Shown piece by piece: positions 30,370 to 39,085 of a stretch of DNA of 64,000 nt. The translations under genes and the position numbers were made by a program. Position 1 is the stretch's first letter. Each line of letters starts with the position of its first letter. This stretch comes from Mucilaginibacter lacusdianchii (GTDB lineage: Bacteria; Bacteroidota; Bacteroidia; Sphingobacteriales; Sphingobacteriaceae), in contig NZ_WSRW01000003.1 in assembly GCF_009770985.1 (NCBI RefSeq), positions 419,275-483,274 of the forward strand, read 5' to 3'. Below the pieces are notes generated by a model that saw only the letters and a list, made by a program, of their open reading frames with translations, was not told the DNA's origin and did no database searches.

Positions 30370-32796
30370 CTATTTATGATTTTTGTTCCAGCCTATTTTT
30401 ATTTTTCCATTTTCATCGTCATGCGCCAAAATATGTAACACGATACCTTTGTATCGCCTTTCTTGCAGCTCTTTTTCGTCGGTAATATCTTCGTCTTTTT
30501 TAGGATTTCGCAAAGGGATGTCCAACGCAATACTGGTTCCCTTGTTTAAGCCATATACACCCTCAACGTCAGCATTTAGTACACTCGAACTTATTTGCAT
30601 AGGTTTAATGATAATATGTTCACCCCGTACATCAAACCGGCCGTTTAAGGTTGGAATAGTGATATTATTTAAATCGCGGAATGGAAAAGCAAACTTTCCT
30701 ACTTTTATTAATGGATCGAAATCAAGCAATGCGGCATTTTGCAAATTCAATTCAACTGTGCCGTTAAGCGACCGGGGTAGCAAACTCCCTTTGTCTGTAA
30801 TACCACCATTGAGCTGGGCTTTGGCCGATAAATATCCTTTAAGATTTTCGTATGAAAAGCCGCTCATTCCAAAATTATCAAAGGCTTTGAAAAACTCGCG
30901 CACGTTTACCCTGCTTATTATAGTATTGATAGCAAAACGGTTAACGTTGTCGCCCTGTGTCATACGTCCCTTAACTTCTAAAGATCCGCCTGCATGCCTT
31001 AGTCCCAAATCTTTTATAAAAATGCCTTCTTCATAGGTAAGCAAGTTGGCATGAACGTTAGTGGCTAAAAAGTTTTTATAATAAAGTTTATCTACAGAAA
31101 CATGCATTTCAGCATTGCCTTTGTCTAAAGCGTTACTCAACTGGTCAATAATGTTAGTGCTGTTGGCGGTTCTTCGAACAGGTCTTGCTGAAGGGCGGCG
31201 CCTGTTTAAAAAGCCTAAAAATTCTGCCACCCTCAATTCAGGGCTGCGGATTTGCCAAGTCAATAAAATCTTTTCGGGATCATTGTAATACAAGTTCAAA
31301 AAGTTTTTTACCCGGCCCTGCATATACACCACACTATGGCCGCTTTGCACACGCATATCGCTAAGTACTAAATCGTTGTTAATAAAGCCCAGCGACATAG
31401 ATGTGTTCTGAAACTTTAAATTCCGGGGAATATAGGTAGCGTCGGCTTTAACCAGCTTAATCATTCCGCTGATGATGGGTTTGTTAAGACGGTAGTCTAC
31501 CACGTCAGCTTTAAAATGCAGATTTAAATTTGCAGAACCAGTGCTGAATTTAGCTATATCCTTACCCAACAATTCGTTTAAATTAACTAGCGGAAAGTTG
31601 GATACAAAGTTGCCGGTAACAATAGGCTTTTTCAAATTGGCTATAGTACCGGTATCCACCCTTACAGGCACTTGGTGATATTTGCCGGTAAAATGGTATA
31701 CCTTAATAACAGAGTTTTCATCTGTTAAACCTTTGCCTTTTTCTGCCTCATTGGTAAATTGGGCATCAAAGCTGCAATTGTCAAAATCGCCGCCAGGCGT
31801 GGTTAATCGGTTGTTGTTAATATTGCCAACTACATTAAGTTTCGGGTCGCCTCCGCCAAAGCTTCCGGCAATGGTTGCTTTTACAGCAAACGGCTTTTCT
31901 AAATTAAATTTGTTGAGTGTGATAGCTATGTTGTTTGCCAGCAGCGCCGATGCGTGCCGCCACAGTATTTGATTGGCCGATACCTGTATATTAAAATCAG
32001 TAGGCTTATTGCCAGTATTAAATGTTGCTTTAATACCAAAGTTGTCGCCACCAATGGTTAGGTTTTTTGATTCTACATTGATAATGCCTTTGTCTTCGTT
32101 ATACCCGGCCAGGAGCTGGCCGGCTACTTCCTTGTTTTTTAGAAAGCTACCGCGGTCGGTATTAAAGGCAAAGCTTTGAGGTAGCACTTTTAATTGCAAG
32201 TTGGCATTCCATCCCGAGTCGGGATAATGCATTTTGCCTCGCAACTCTTTTACATCAAACTGAAACAGCTTGTTCTTCTGCTGATTGTTAACAGCGAACT
32301 TTACGTTATTCAGGTCGATATTGCCAAACTCCGTATCAGAGTCGCCACTGCTGGTATCTTTTGGGGTCTGTTTATTTTTCTTTTTAAATATAGATGTATT
32401 GCTGTAACCTGCAGTATCTGTATACAAATCGATGGATGCATCATTAATAGCAATGCGGCTAATGCGCACCGTGCCTTTAAATAATGATGCTGTATTAATG
32501 GTTACGCCAAGGCTTTGTGCGTCAAGTAGTGTATGATGATGCTCTGCCCAACGTTTGTCGCGCACCAATACTTTTTTGAGAGATACAGAAATACCTGGAA
32601 ACCCACTAAAAAAGCTGGTTTGCAAATCGCCAATGGTTAAATTGCCATCCAAATTTTTATTTAATTCGGTATTAATCAGCGATAGTACTTTGGCTTTGTG
32701 TGTACTGATGTATATGGAAATTCCTACAAATAGCAAAATAATTGCGCCTACAATTACTGCAAGTACCTTAAATAAAACTTTTAACCACTTCGGCAT
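30370..32796 (-). CDS. AsmA-family membrane-anchored protein
   Basis: An 808-aa protein with one N-terminal membrane helix (MPKWLKVLFKVLAVIVGAIILLFVGISIYIS) followed by long repetitive beta-rich sequence in the periplasm. The LNTELNKNLDGNLTIGDLQTSFFSGFPGISVSLKKV segment and the C-terminal GTVELNLQNAALLDFDPL region are typical of the AsmA/TamB-like group, which are thought to bridge phospholipid transport to the outer membrane. The role here is inferred from family only. It stands as a single gene. Confidence 0.85.
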   Translation of the reverse strand: MPKWLKVLFKVLAVIVGAIILLFVGISIYISTHKAKVLSLINTELNKNLDGNLTIGDLQTSFFSGFPGISVSLKKVLVRDKRWAEHHHTLLDAQSLGVTINTASLFKGTVRISRIAINDASIDLYTDTAGYSNTSIFKKKNKQTPKDTSSGDSDTEFGNIDLNNVKFAVNNQQKNKLFQFDVKELRGKMHYPDSGWNANLQLKVLPQSFAFNTDRGSFLKNKEVAGQLLAGYNEDKGIINVESKNLTIGGDNFGIKATFNTGNKPTDFNIQVSANQILWRHASALLANNIAITLNKFNLEKPFAVKATIAGSFGGGDPKLNVVGNINNNRLTTPGGDFDNCSFDAQFTNEAEKGKGLTDENSVIKVYHFTGKYHQVPVRVDTGTIANLKKPIVTGNFVSNFPLVNLNELLGKDIAKFSTGSANLNLHFKADVVDYRLNKPIISGMIKLVKADATYIPRNLKFQNTSMSLGFINNDLVLSDMRVQSGHSVVYMQGRVKNFLNLYYNDPEKILLTWQIRSPELRVAEFLGFLNRRRPSARPVRRTANSTNIIDQLSNALDKGNAEMHVSVDKLYYKNFLATNVHANLLTYEEGIFIKDLGLRHAGGSLEVKGRMTQGDNVNRFAINTIISRVNVREFFKAFDNFGMSGFSYENLKGYLSAKAQLNGGITDKGSLLPRSLNGTVELNLQNAALLDFDPLIKVGKFAFPFRDLNNITIPTLNGRFDVRGEHIIIKPMQISSSVLNADVEGVYGLNKGTSIALDIPLRNPKKDEDITDEKELQERRYKGIVLHILAHDDENGKIKIGWNKNHK

Positions 32797-32940
32797 ATAA
32801 TTAGTTTAAACAGAAAGCTATATATAGCAAAGATTGTTTTTGGTAAAAGTGTTTGACTGATTAGCGGCGAATTGGTGTTTGTGATATTTATGAAGCAACA
32901 AATTGCACGTTATGTAATATTCACTTGAATAGTTTAAACA

Positions 32941-32973
32941 CAAAAGCCTCTAACTTAAGGCTAGAGGCTTTTG
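32941..32973. terminator. Terminator downstream of the GLPGLI gene
   Basis: A 12-bp perfect stem CAAAAGCCTCTA / TAGAGGCTTTTG with a 9-nt loop lies 27 nt beyond the stop of the GLPGLI gene. It ends the TonB-barrel/GLPGLI transcript. Confidence 0.8.
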
Positions 32974-32999
32974 CGTTTGCATATAGTTGGCCAATTGTA

Positions 33000-33767
33000 T
33001 CATAGCATAAGGGCTTTTAACGCCGTTTTGCCATAATTGCCCCAATTAGTCATGGCCGATTTAATGGTTTCTGCAAGTTTTTTGTTATCCATCGGTTTAC
33101 CTTTGGATGGTGGTTTGATAGTGGCGGCCTGTACAGTTTGGTCGGTAACCCGTGTGGCAAACCAGGTTATGTTTTCGTGGGGCATGGCCAAGCCCAGTAT
33201 CATGCCGGGTAAACCGGTGAATGATTCGGGGCCACCCGAAGTAGGAATCTCATCTGTGTAAAAAGCTACCACATAAATAGAGTCCATAACCACGGCATTA
33301 GCCCTGCGGCACGAGTAGCCGGCAATATCCCGCCTTTCATCTGTTATTTTCCAGTTGATGTGGCGTATGCTGTCTTTCACCAGAAACGACTGTTCAAAAA
33401 CTGTTTTTAGTGTAGTGCTCAAACCATCGCCAAGGTTAGTGTAGGTGGTATTATTTTGTGTCACCATCGGACTGGAAAATGTCTGATCCTCGTCTGCATC
33501 TTCATTAGGTACAAATAGCGTTTGGTTACCATTAAACGTCAGCGTACTTTTTAATTTCTTGAATTGTGGCTTTTGCTTTTTGTATGCCTCAAATGCCGGT
33601 AAAAAAAAGCTTTCGTTATCCTTGTCCATCATTTTTTGAATAACGGCGTACATGTTTACCGATTTTTCAAACTCAATGGTACCACTTGGGGTAAAACGTT
33701 TGGCTTGTGCTATAGCTGTGTAACCTGCTATTGCAAGCATTATTAAAGTTAAGATAGGTCTTTTCAT
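33000..33767 (-). CDS. GLPGLI-family secreted protein
   Basis: A 255-aa protein with a signal peptide (MKRPILTLIMLAIAGYTAIAQ). The name-giving motif appears as FTGLPGMILGLAM, with Met in place of Leu. Preceding family features are the ITDERRDIAGYSCRRANAVV and VVAFYTDEIPTSGGPESF blocks. The function of the family is unknown, but it is regularly encoded next to a TonB-barrel protein, as here: it starts only 5 nt after the stop of the barrel gene, implying translational coupling and a joint envelope function. Confidence 0.88.
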   Translation of the reverse strand: MKRPILTLIMLAIAGYTAIAQAKRFTPSGTIEFEKSVNMYAVIQKMMDKDNESFFLPAFEAYKKQKPQFKKLKSTLTFNGNQTLFVPNEDADEDQTFSSPMVTQNNTTYTNLGDGLSTTLKTVFEQSFLVKDSIRHINWKITDERRDIAGYSCRRANAVVMDSIYVVAFYTDEIPTSGGPESFTGLPGMILGLAMPHENITWFATRVTDQTVQAATIKPPSKGKPMDNKKLAETIKSAMTNWGNYGKTALKALML

Positions 33768-33772
33768 GGCTG

Positions 33773-36568
33773 TTATTTTTTAGGTTGAGCGCCACCGCCC
33801 ATTTTGCTGAAATCCCAAGAAAGGGATACCATAAAATATCTTCTGATGTTGGTGTAAGTAGTTTGCGTAAGCATATTGCCTAATGCGCTTCTGTCAAAAC
33901 CCTTGTTTTGATTAAGTAAATCGTACCCTGTAAGCGAAATTTTTAGCTGATCTTGCTTGGTAAAGGTTTTGGCGATAACGGCATTCCAAGTAAAACGCTC
34001 AAACCGCTGGTTAAACGATTCGGTTTTAGCACGGTATTGATAGTCGCCGTCTGTGCCAATTTGAAACTTAAGCGGCAGATAAAAATTGAAGCCGCCCCGG
34101 CTATTAAAACCAAAACCATTGTTGTTTAGGCTTTGCAATGATGATTTGCTTACAGTATAATTAGGGCCACCAAATATATAAGCATCATACTTTTTTTCTT
34201 TGTATTTCGAAATATTTAAGCCAGTACTATAGTACTGCGATTTAGTGTAGTTGATGGCATCGTTAATAAGGTTGTATGAATTGTTGCCATTGGCAGAAAG
34301 GTTTAGCCCCAGGTTAATACTGCCTAACGCTTTAATTTTTCGTCCGGAATAAACCTCCAGATAATAATTGGTTGAGTTTTTATTGAAGTTTACAGACCGG
34401 TAAGTGCTTCTGCCGGCCGAATCGACTGTGGTATTGCTTACAATAGGATTGGATGTAAACGAATAAGAACCATAAAGGCCGATGTACTGATCGGTTAATA
34501 CTTTGTAAGAGTTATAATTGAAATCAAAGTTGTTTCTGAACGATGGCTTCAAATCCGGGTTACCCAAGGTGATATTAAGCGGATCGGTGTTGTTAAAAAC
34601 CGGCTGAAGCTGGTTTATAGTAGGTTGTAGCGTATTGCCTTGATAAGCCACACGCATGTTGGTTTGCGGACCAAATTTATAATTGTATGATGCTTGCGGA
34701 TTCCAGTTAATAAAGCTGCGTTTAAAAACGCGGTCGGTAAATTCATCAACCTGTTTATAATTAACGGTAGCCGCTTTGGTTCCAAAGTTTAGCGTCCCTT
34801 TTTTGCCTTTTAAATTGAAAATGGCTCCGCCTTCATTGTATAACTGATTAAATTTGTAATCGTTACTTAAAAGACTGTCGAGTAACGTGTAACCGTTTGC
34901 CGAACGGTTATACGATCTTCTGTCAGAACTACTGTTATTTACCGAAAAAGCGTAGTTAACAATAACCGTAAAGTTTTTAGCCAGTGGTTCGGTGTAGGCA
35001 ACGTTGGTTTTCAATATGGTACTTTTTACATTCTCCGTTTTATACTGGTCAATTTCTTGCCTGCTTGTGAACGTTCCGGTAGTATCGTAAAAGTTGATTT
35101 TAGAATTTAAGTATCCTTTTGCATTGTTTTCATTATAAAGTTCGTCGGCTGTAAAAGATATAGTACGGCCTTTTTTCTTGAATTTTTTATTCCAGAATAC
35201 ATTGGCATGAAATACTTTGCCATCAGTGTTATTGTCAATGGTTCTGTCGCTCTCATTCAACAAAACATCGTTACCTCTTATACTGGTGGCTTGGTAGCGG
35301 TCTTTAACACTACCGTTTTTAACCGTAGCATCAGCTATCACTTTAAGGTTGGAAGAAGTGTCAATTTTTAATTGATAAGTAGCATCCAGTTTTTGCCTGA
35401 ACATGTGCTTATCAAAAGTTTGGTTATTGTTGCTGTTGATGGTACCGGTTGGCAGATTATTTTGCGACAAGATGTTTTTGAAGCCGGTAACATCCAAAGA
35501 GCCCGCTTTATAGTTAGTATTAAGCGATTCTTTGTCTTTATTCCATTTCGTATCATAATGCACGCCGCCGGTTCTGGCCGTTGGTATACCTTCGCCATTG
35601 TATCGCCCGTCAAACGAGTCGAGCTCATCATTACCGTTGTCAAAATTAATCATTATGCCACCGCCATCCATTAACTCAACGTTCCCGGACGATGCGTACT
35701 TTTGGTTATCCTGCCAGCCCAGGCCAGTTTTGCCGGTATTAGCCAATGTGCCGTATACTGAAAGTTTTTGTTTTGCTTTAAAAGCATTAAACATGGCTTG
35801 CGTTTGGTAAAACTTGTTTGTACCAACTCCACCATCTAGCTTACCGAAGTAGCCTTGCTTCTTGTCATCTTTAAGCTGTATATTAATGGTCTTGGTTTTC
35901 TTGTCATCATCAATACCGGTAAAAGCCGCCTGGTCGCTTTTTTTATCATATAGCTGTACTTTGTCAACCATATCTGCCCTTAGGTTTTTGGTAACCAGGG
36001 TAGGGTCATCTCCAAAAAACTCTTCGCCGTCAACCAATACCTTATTTACCGTTTGGCCCTGGGCAGTTATCTTTCCGTCTTTGTCTACCTGTATACCGGG
36101 CAGTTGTTTCAGCAAGTCTTCCACCTTAGCATTTGGTTGTATTTTAAACGCACTGGCATTAAACTCGGTAGTATCACCTTTTATTTTTATGGATGCCTTT
36201 TCCGCCTTAACAATTACTTCCTGTAAAAGCCTCGATTTAAGCAGCATATTAATCTTGCCGAAGGCTTTATTATTGGTAACAGAGTCAAGGCTAAAATGCT
36301 CTGTATAGTCGGCATAGTCGGGATAGCTAACCAATAATATATACTTTCCCTTATTTAAGGTGTTTATAGTAAAGCTGCCGTCGGGCTTTGCCCTAGCAAA
36401 ACTCCGCAAAATAGAGTCTTTGGCATTTAATATACATACCGTTGCATTTTCGAGCGATTGGTTTGACGTAGAATCTCTAATACTGCCAGTTACAAGGTAC
36501 TTGCTTTGAGAATAAGCTGAAGCAGTAACAAGAAAAGAAAAAAATAAGAATAGAAAAGGGTATTTCAT
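33773..36568 (-). CDS. TonB-type outer-membrane beta-barrel protein (GLPGLI partner)
   Basis: A 931-aa outer-membrane protein with a signal peptide (MKYPFLFLFFSFLVTASAYSQ), a carboxypeptidase-regulatory-like domain (about 24-112), a plug segment with KPNAKVEDLLKQLPGIQVDKDGKITAQGQTV-type sequence (about 145-215) and a long barrel (OMP_b-brl_3 type). The C-terminus is Pro/Gly-rich (KMGGGAQPKK) rather than the usual terminal Phe. It is followed 5 nt later by the GLPGLI gene. The ligand is unknown. Confidence 0.9.
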   Translation of the reverse strand: MKYPFLFLFFSFLVTASAYSQSKYLVTGSIRDSTSNQSLENATVCILNAKDSILRSFARAKPDGSFTINTLNKGKYILLVSYPDYADYTEHFSLDSVTNNKAFGKINMLLKSRLLQEVIVKAEKASIKIKGDTTEFNASAFKIQPNAKVEDLLKQLPGIQVDKDGKITAQGQTVNKVLVDGEEFFGDDPTLVTKNLRADMVDKVQLYDKKSDQAAFTGIDDDKKTKTINIQLKDDKKQGYFGKLDGGVGTNKFYQTQAMFNAFKAKQKLSVYGTLANTGKTGLGWQDNQKYASSGNVELMDGGGIMINFDNGNDELDSFDGRYNGEGIPTARTGGVHYDTKWNKDKESLNTNYKAGSLDVTGFKNILSQNNLPTGTINSNNNQTFDKHMFRQKLDATYQLKIDTSSNLKVIADATVKNGSVKDRYQATSIRGNDVLLNESDRTIDNNTDGKVFHANVFWNKKFKKKGRTISFTADELYNENNAKGYLNSKINFYDTTGTFTSRQEIDQYKTENVKSTILKTNVAYTEPLAKNFTVIVNYAFSVNNSSSDRRSYNRSANGYTLLDSLLSNDYKFNQLYNEGGAIFNLKGKKGTLNFGTKAATVNYKQVDEFTDRVFKRSFINWNPQASYNYKFGPQTNMRVAYQGNTLQPTINQLQPVFNNTDPLNITLGNPDLKPSFRNNFDFNYNSYKVLTDQYIGLYGSYSFTSNPIVSNTTVDSAGRSTYRSVNFNKNSTNYYLEVYSGRKIKALGSINLGLNLSANGNNSYNLINDAINYTKSQYYSTGLNISKYKEKKYDAYIFGGPNYTVSKSSLQSLNNNGFGFNSRGGFNFYLPLKFQIGTDGDYQYRAKTESFNQRFERFTWNAVIAKTFTKQDQLKISLTGYDLLNQNKGFDRSALGNMLTQTTYTNIRRYFMVSLSWDFSKMGGGAQPKK

Positions 36569-36995
36569 GTAAGGCGTTGGTTAGGCAACTAAAATACCTT
36601 TTTTTGTAATCAAACATCGGTTTTTTACATTATTTAACATTTTACTATGGTTACCCAATAATTAAACCTGTATACAAAAGCTTTTGCTTTTAGCAAATTA
36701 GACGGGAGTAGGGGTTAAACAATAAGCGTCTATCTGCTTAGTTGCAGCAAACAGGCTTCTGTATGCGCGGTGTATTTGAAAGTTGTGGGTTTACACTTTT
36801 TCTCACAATTGCATATTATCATTATCAATCTTTTCCACTTCATATTCTACTTATATAATACTTGTATTTTCAAGTAAAAAACAGCCGGATTTTGTTGGAT
36901 ATACATATATAATAATACTGTAATAAGCTACAAAACGTGTTACACTATTTCACATGAAAATTTGAATGTTCTCGACCTTAACTAATTACAATTCA
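36569..36995. other. Divergent intergenic region upstream of fcl
   Basis: About 430 nt of A/T-rich sequence between the TonB-barrel gene and fcl. No credible ORF or strong hairpin is seen. Promoters for both divergent genes are expected here, but I cannot place them with confidence. Confidence 0.45.
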
Positions 36996-37955
36996 ATGAA
37001 TAAAGATGCCAAAATATTTATTGCAGGCCACCGAGGTATGGTGGGCTCTGCAATTTGCCGGAAACTGGAAAAAGAAGGATTTACAAAACTTACGGTACGT
37101 ACATCATCCGAACTCGATTTACGCAATCAAAAAGCTGTCGCTGAATTTTTCAGCACAGAAAAACCCGAATATGTATTTTTAGCCGCAGCTAAAGTAGGGG
37201 GCATATTGGCAAACGAACGGTATAAAGCCGACTTTTTATATGACAACCTGCAAATTCAATCTAACGTGATTCATTCTTCTTATGAAAACGGGGTAAAAAA
37301 GCTGATGTTTTTTGGGTCAAGTTGCATTTATCCTAAGCTGGCGGCGCAACCTTTAAAAGAAGATTGTTTGCTGACCGGCCCGCTGGAACCTACAAATGAG
37401 CCTTATGCTGTTGCAAAGATTGCCGGCATAAAAATGTGTGATTCATACCGCGATCAACTTGGCTGTAATTATATCACCGTAATGCCTACCAACCTGTATG
37501 GCTATAATGATAATTATCATCCAGAGCATTCACATGTATTGCCAGGCATGATACGGCGGTTTCATGAAGCTAAAGTGAACAATTTGCCATCAGTTACCAT
37601 ATGGGGAACTGGTACACCCCGGCGCGAGTTTCTATTTATAGATGACCTGGCAGCGGCTTGTTGTTATTTGATGGACAATTATGACGAAAAAGGGTTAATC
37701 AATATTGGTATTGGTGCAGATATCAGTATTAAAGAACTGGCTTATTTAGTAAAGCAAACGGTAGGCTATAACGGAGATATTAACTTCGACACAACCAAGC
37801 CTGATGGTACACCCAGAAAATTGATGGATGTAACCAAGTTACATGCAAAAGGATGGAAACATAGTGTGGAGTTGCCAGAAGGTATAAAAATAGCTTATCG
37901 GGATTTTTTAGCAAGCTATGTTAATGAATATGCAGAAGTAGGAGATCAGCATTAA
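36996..37955 (+). CDS. fcl: GDP-L-fucose synthase
   Basis: A 319-aa extended SDR that converts GDP-4-keto-6-deoxymannose to GDP-L-fucose. The cofactor motif is [13 protein letters not shown] and the catalytic pair is Tyr137/Lys141 ([10 protein letters not shown]), with SSCIYPK before it, as in E. coli Fcl. The [20 protein letters not shown] block is specific for this enzyme. The start at MNKDAKIF is preferred over an ATG ten codons upstream. The partner gene gmd (GDP-mannose 4,6-dehydratase) is not in the window. It precedes the EPS operon but is separated from it by about 400 nt, so it is probably its own unit. Confidence 0.95.
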   Translation: MNKDAKIFIAGHRGMVGSAICRKLEKEGFTKLTVRTSSELDLRNQKAVAEFFSTEKPEYVFLAAAKVGGILANERYKADFLYDNLQIQSNVIHSSYENGVKKLMFFGSSCIYPKLAAQPLKEDCLLTGPLEPTNEPYAVAKIAGIKMCDSYRDQLGCNYITVMPTNLYGYNDNYHPEHSHVLPGMIRRFHEAKVNNLPSVTIWGTGTPRREFLFIDDLAAACCYLMDNYDEKGLINIGIGADISIKELAYLVKQTVGYNGDINFDTTKPDGTPRKLMDVTKLHAKGWKHSVELPEGIKIAYRDFLASYVNEYAEVGDQH

Positions 37956-38139
37956 ATTAAAGTAGATAAGCTAAATCATAGTTGGTAAAAAGGCCTGTCA
38001 ATTACAATATTGAACCTGTAAAAATTAAAGAATTATTAAAAAGATACCAGTTTTTAGGATTAAATTAAGGAGTTAGGAAGTAAAAATTCACGTATTTTCT
38101 CAGTTGTTTACAAAAAGATAACAACACTGTAAATTGCTT

Positions 38140-38168
38140 TTTGATGCAAGGTAAACTATCTACTTTTA
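38140..38168 (+). promoter_or_regulatory. Candidate Bacteroidota promoter for the EPS operon
   Basis: TTTG (38140-38143), a 17-nt spacer and TACTTTTA (38161-38168) match the Bacteroidota -33 TTTG / -7 TAnnTTTG pattern at all but the last base. Transcription would start near 38175. Confidence 0.4.
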
Positions 38169-38236
38169 GAATGTCAGACACAGCGTAATAAACTGGTCTG
38201 ACAATGAAACCATCAACGCTTACAAAAGAGAAATCA

Positions 38237-38257
38237 TGTAAGCGAAATGGCGAAGCT
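38237..38257 (+). promoter_or_regulatory. Leader element shared by both EPS operons (copy 1)
   Basis: The sequence is TGTAAGC, then G, then AAATGGCGAAGCT. The same 21 nt with A at the eighth base occur in the leader of the minus-strand EPS operon. It lies 94 nt before the wza-like start codon. GGCGAAGC loosely resembles the enterobacterial ops core GGCGGTAGC recognised by the NusG paralogue RfaH. A role as the loading site of the UpxY-type protein encoded between the operons is inferred. Confidence 0.6.
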
Positions 38258-38351
38258 ATAGCAACACCATTCTCTTACTTACTAATTTGCTTCTGAACAA
38301 GTCAGATCAAGTTACTTCCGTCAACTTATATTATCACTTAACTAAAAAAAG

Positions 38352-39080
38352 ATGTCTAAAAGGCTATTACTATTGCTGTGCATAATTGTATCGTTTTTAT
38401 CAGCTTGCAACTCATATAAAAATGTTCCTTACTTCCAAAATTTAAAAAGAAACGGAACTGTAAAAGAGGCTATTACCAACTTTTCACCACTCGTTATACA
38501 ACCCGAAGATTTATTAACCGTTAACGTTACCAGTTTAAATCCAGGTGCCTGGCAAGATTCCAGCAGCAAGGCAGAATACCAGGTAAGTCAGGAAGGTACC
38601 ATCCAATTACCTATATTAAATGAAGTTAAAGTAGCAGGCTTTACCGCTTCACAATTACAAGATCAGTTAAAAAGACAACTTACCAAGTACCTGAAAAATC
38701 CGAACGTTAACGTTCGGATAGTAAATTATAAAGTTGCTGTGTTAGGTGATGTGCTACGCCCCGACGTATTTAAAATTCCGAACACCCGTGTAACACTTTT
38801 AGAAGCACTCAGTTTGGCTGGCGATTTAACCATAACCGCTAAGCGAACCAATGTGCTTATTATAAGAGAGGTAAATGGCGAAAGAGAGTACCAGACAGTT
38901 GATCTCACTTCAACCGACTTCATAAAATCGCCGGCTTATTATTTAAAAAACAATGATGTGGTTTACGTTCAGCCAGACAAAACCAAATTTGCCACTGTTG
39001 ACCCAGGCTACCGCACTTTAAGCTTAGTTCTATCAGGCTTATCAATAGTTGCCATTGTTTTAGCTAACGTTTTAAACTAA
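38352..39080 (+). CDS. Wza-like polysaccharide export lipoprotein
   Basis: A 242-aa outer-membrane lipoprotein with the signal MSKRLLLLLCIIVSFLSAC (Cys19). A Poly_export domain (about 45-125, VIQPEDLLTVNVTSLN and GTIQLPILNEVKVAGFTASQLQDQL) and one SLBB domain (about 128-220, VAVLGDVLRPDVFKIPN) follow, with a C-terminal hydrophobic helix (LVLSGLSIVAIVLANVL) like that of Bacteroidota export proteins. It forms the outer-membrane channel for EPS with the Wzc-like kinase encoded 5 nt downstream. It is the first gene of the plus-strand EPS operon. Confidence 0.92.
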   Translation: MSKRLLLLLCIIVSFLSACNSYKNVPYFQNLKRNGTVKEAITNFSPLVIQPEDLLTVNVTSLNPGAWQDSSSKAEYQVSQEGTIQLPILNEVKVAGFTASQLQDQLKRQLTKYLKNPNVNVRIVNYKVAVLGDVLRPDVFKIPNTRVTLLEALSLAGDLTITAKRTNVLIIREVNGEREYQTVDLTSTDFIKSPAYYLKNNDVVYVQPDKTKFATVDPGYRTLSLVLSGLSIVAIVLANVLN

Positions 39081-39085
39081 CACCA

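Larger units (their letters stand above)
37956..38351 (+). promoter_or_regulatory. Promoter and long leader of the plus-strand EPS operon
   Basis: About 400 nt without an ORF. It contains a promoter-like pair at 38140-38168, an 8-bp inverted repeat TGTCAGAC/GTCTGACA at 38172-38203 at the expected 5' end of the RNA, and the 21-nt element shared with the other EPS operon at 38237-38257. Around that element, GTAAG/CTTAC and AATGG/CCATT can pair into a hairpin. The layout resembles a leader subject to transcription antitermination. Confidence 0.55.

Noticed and set aside
30383..32800. Several plus-strand open frames of 68-217 codons opposite the AsmA-like gene
   Set aside because: They have Ser/Leu/Pro-rich, low-complexity composition typical of antisense shadows, and the minus-strand gene has a clear membrane anchor and family pattern.
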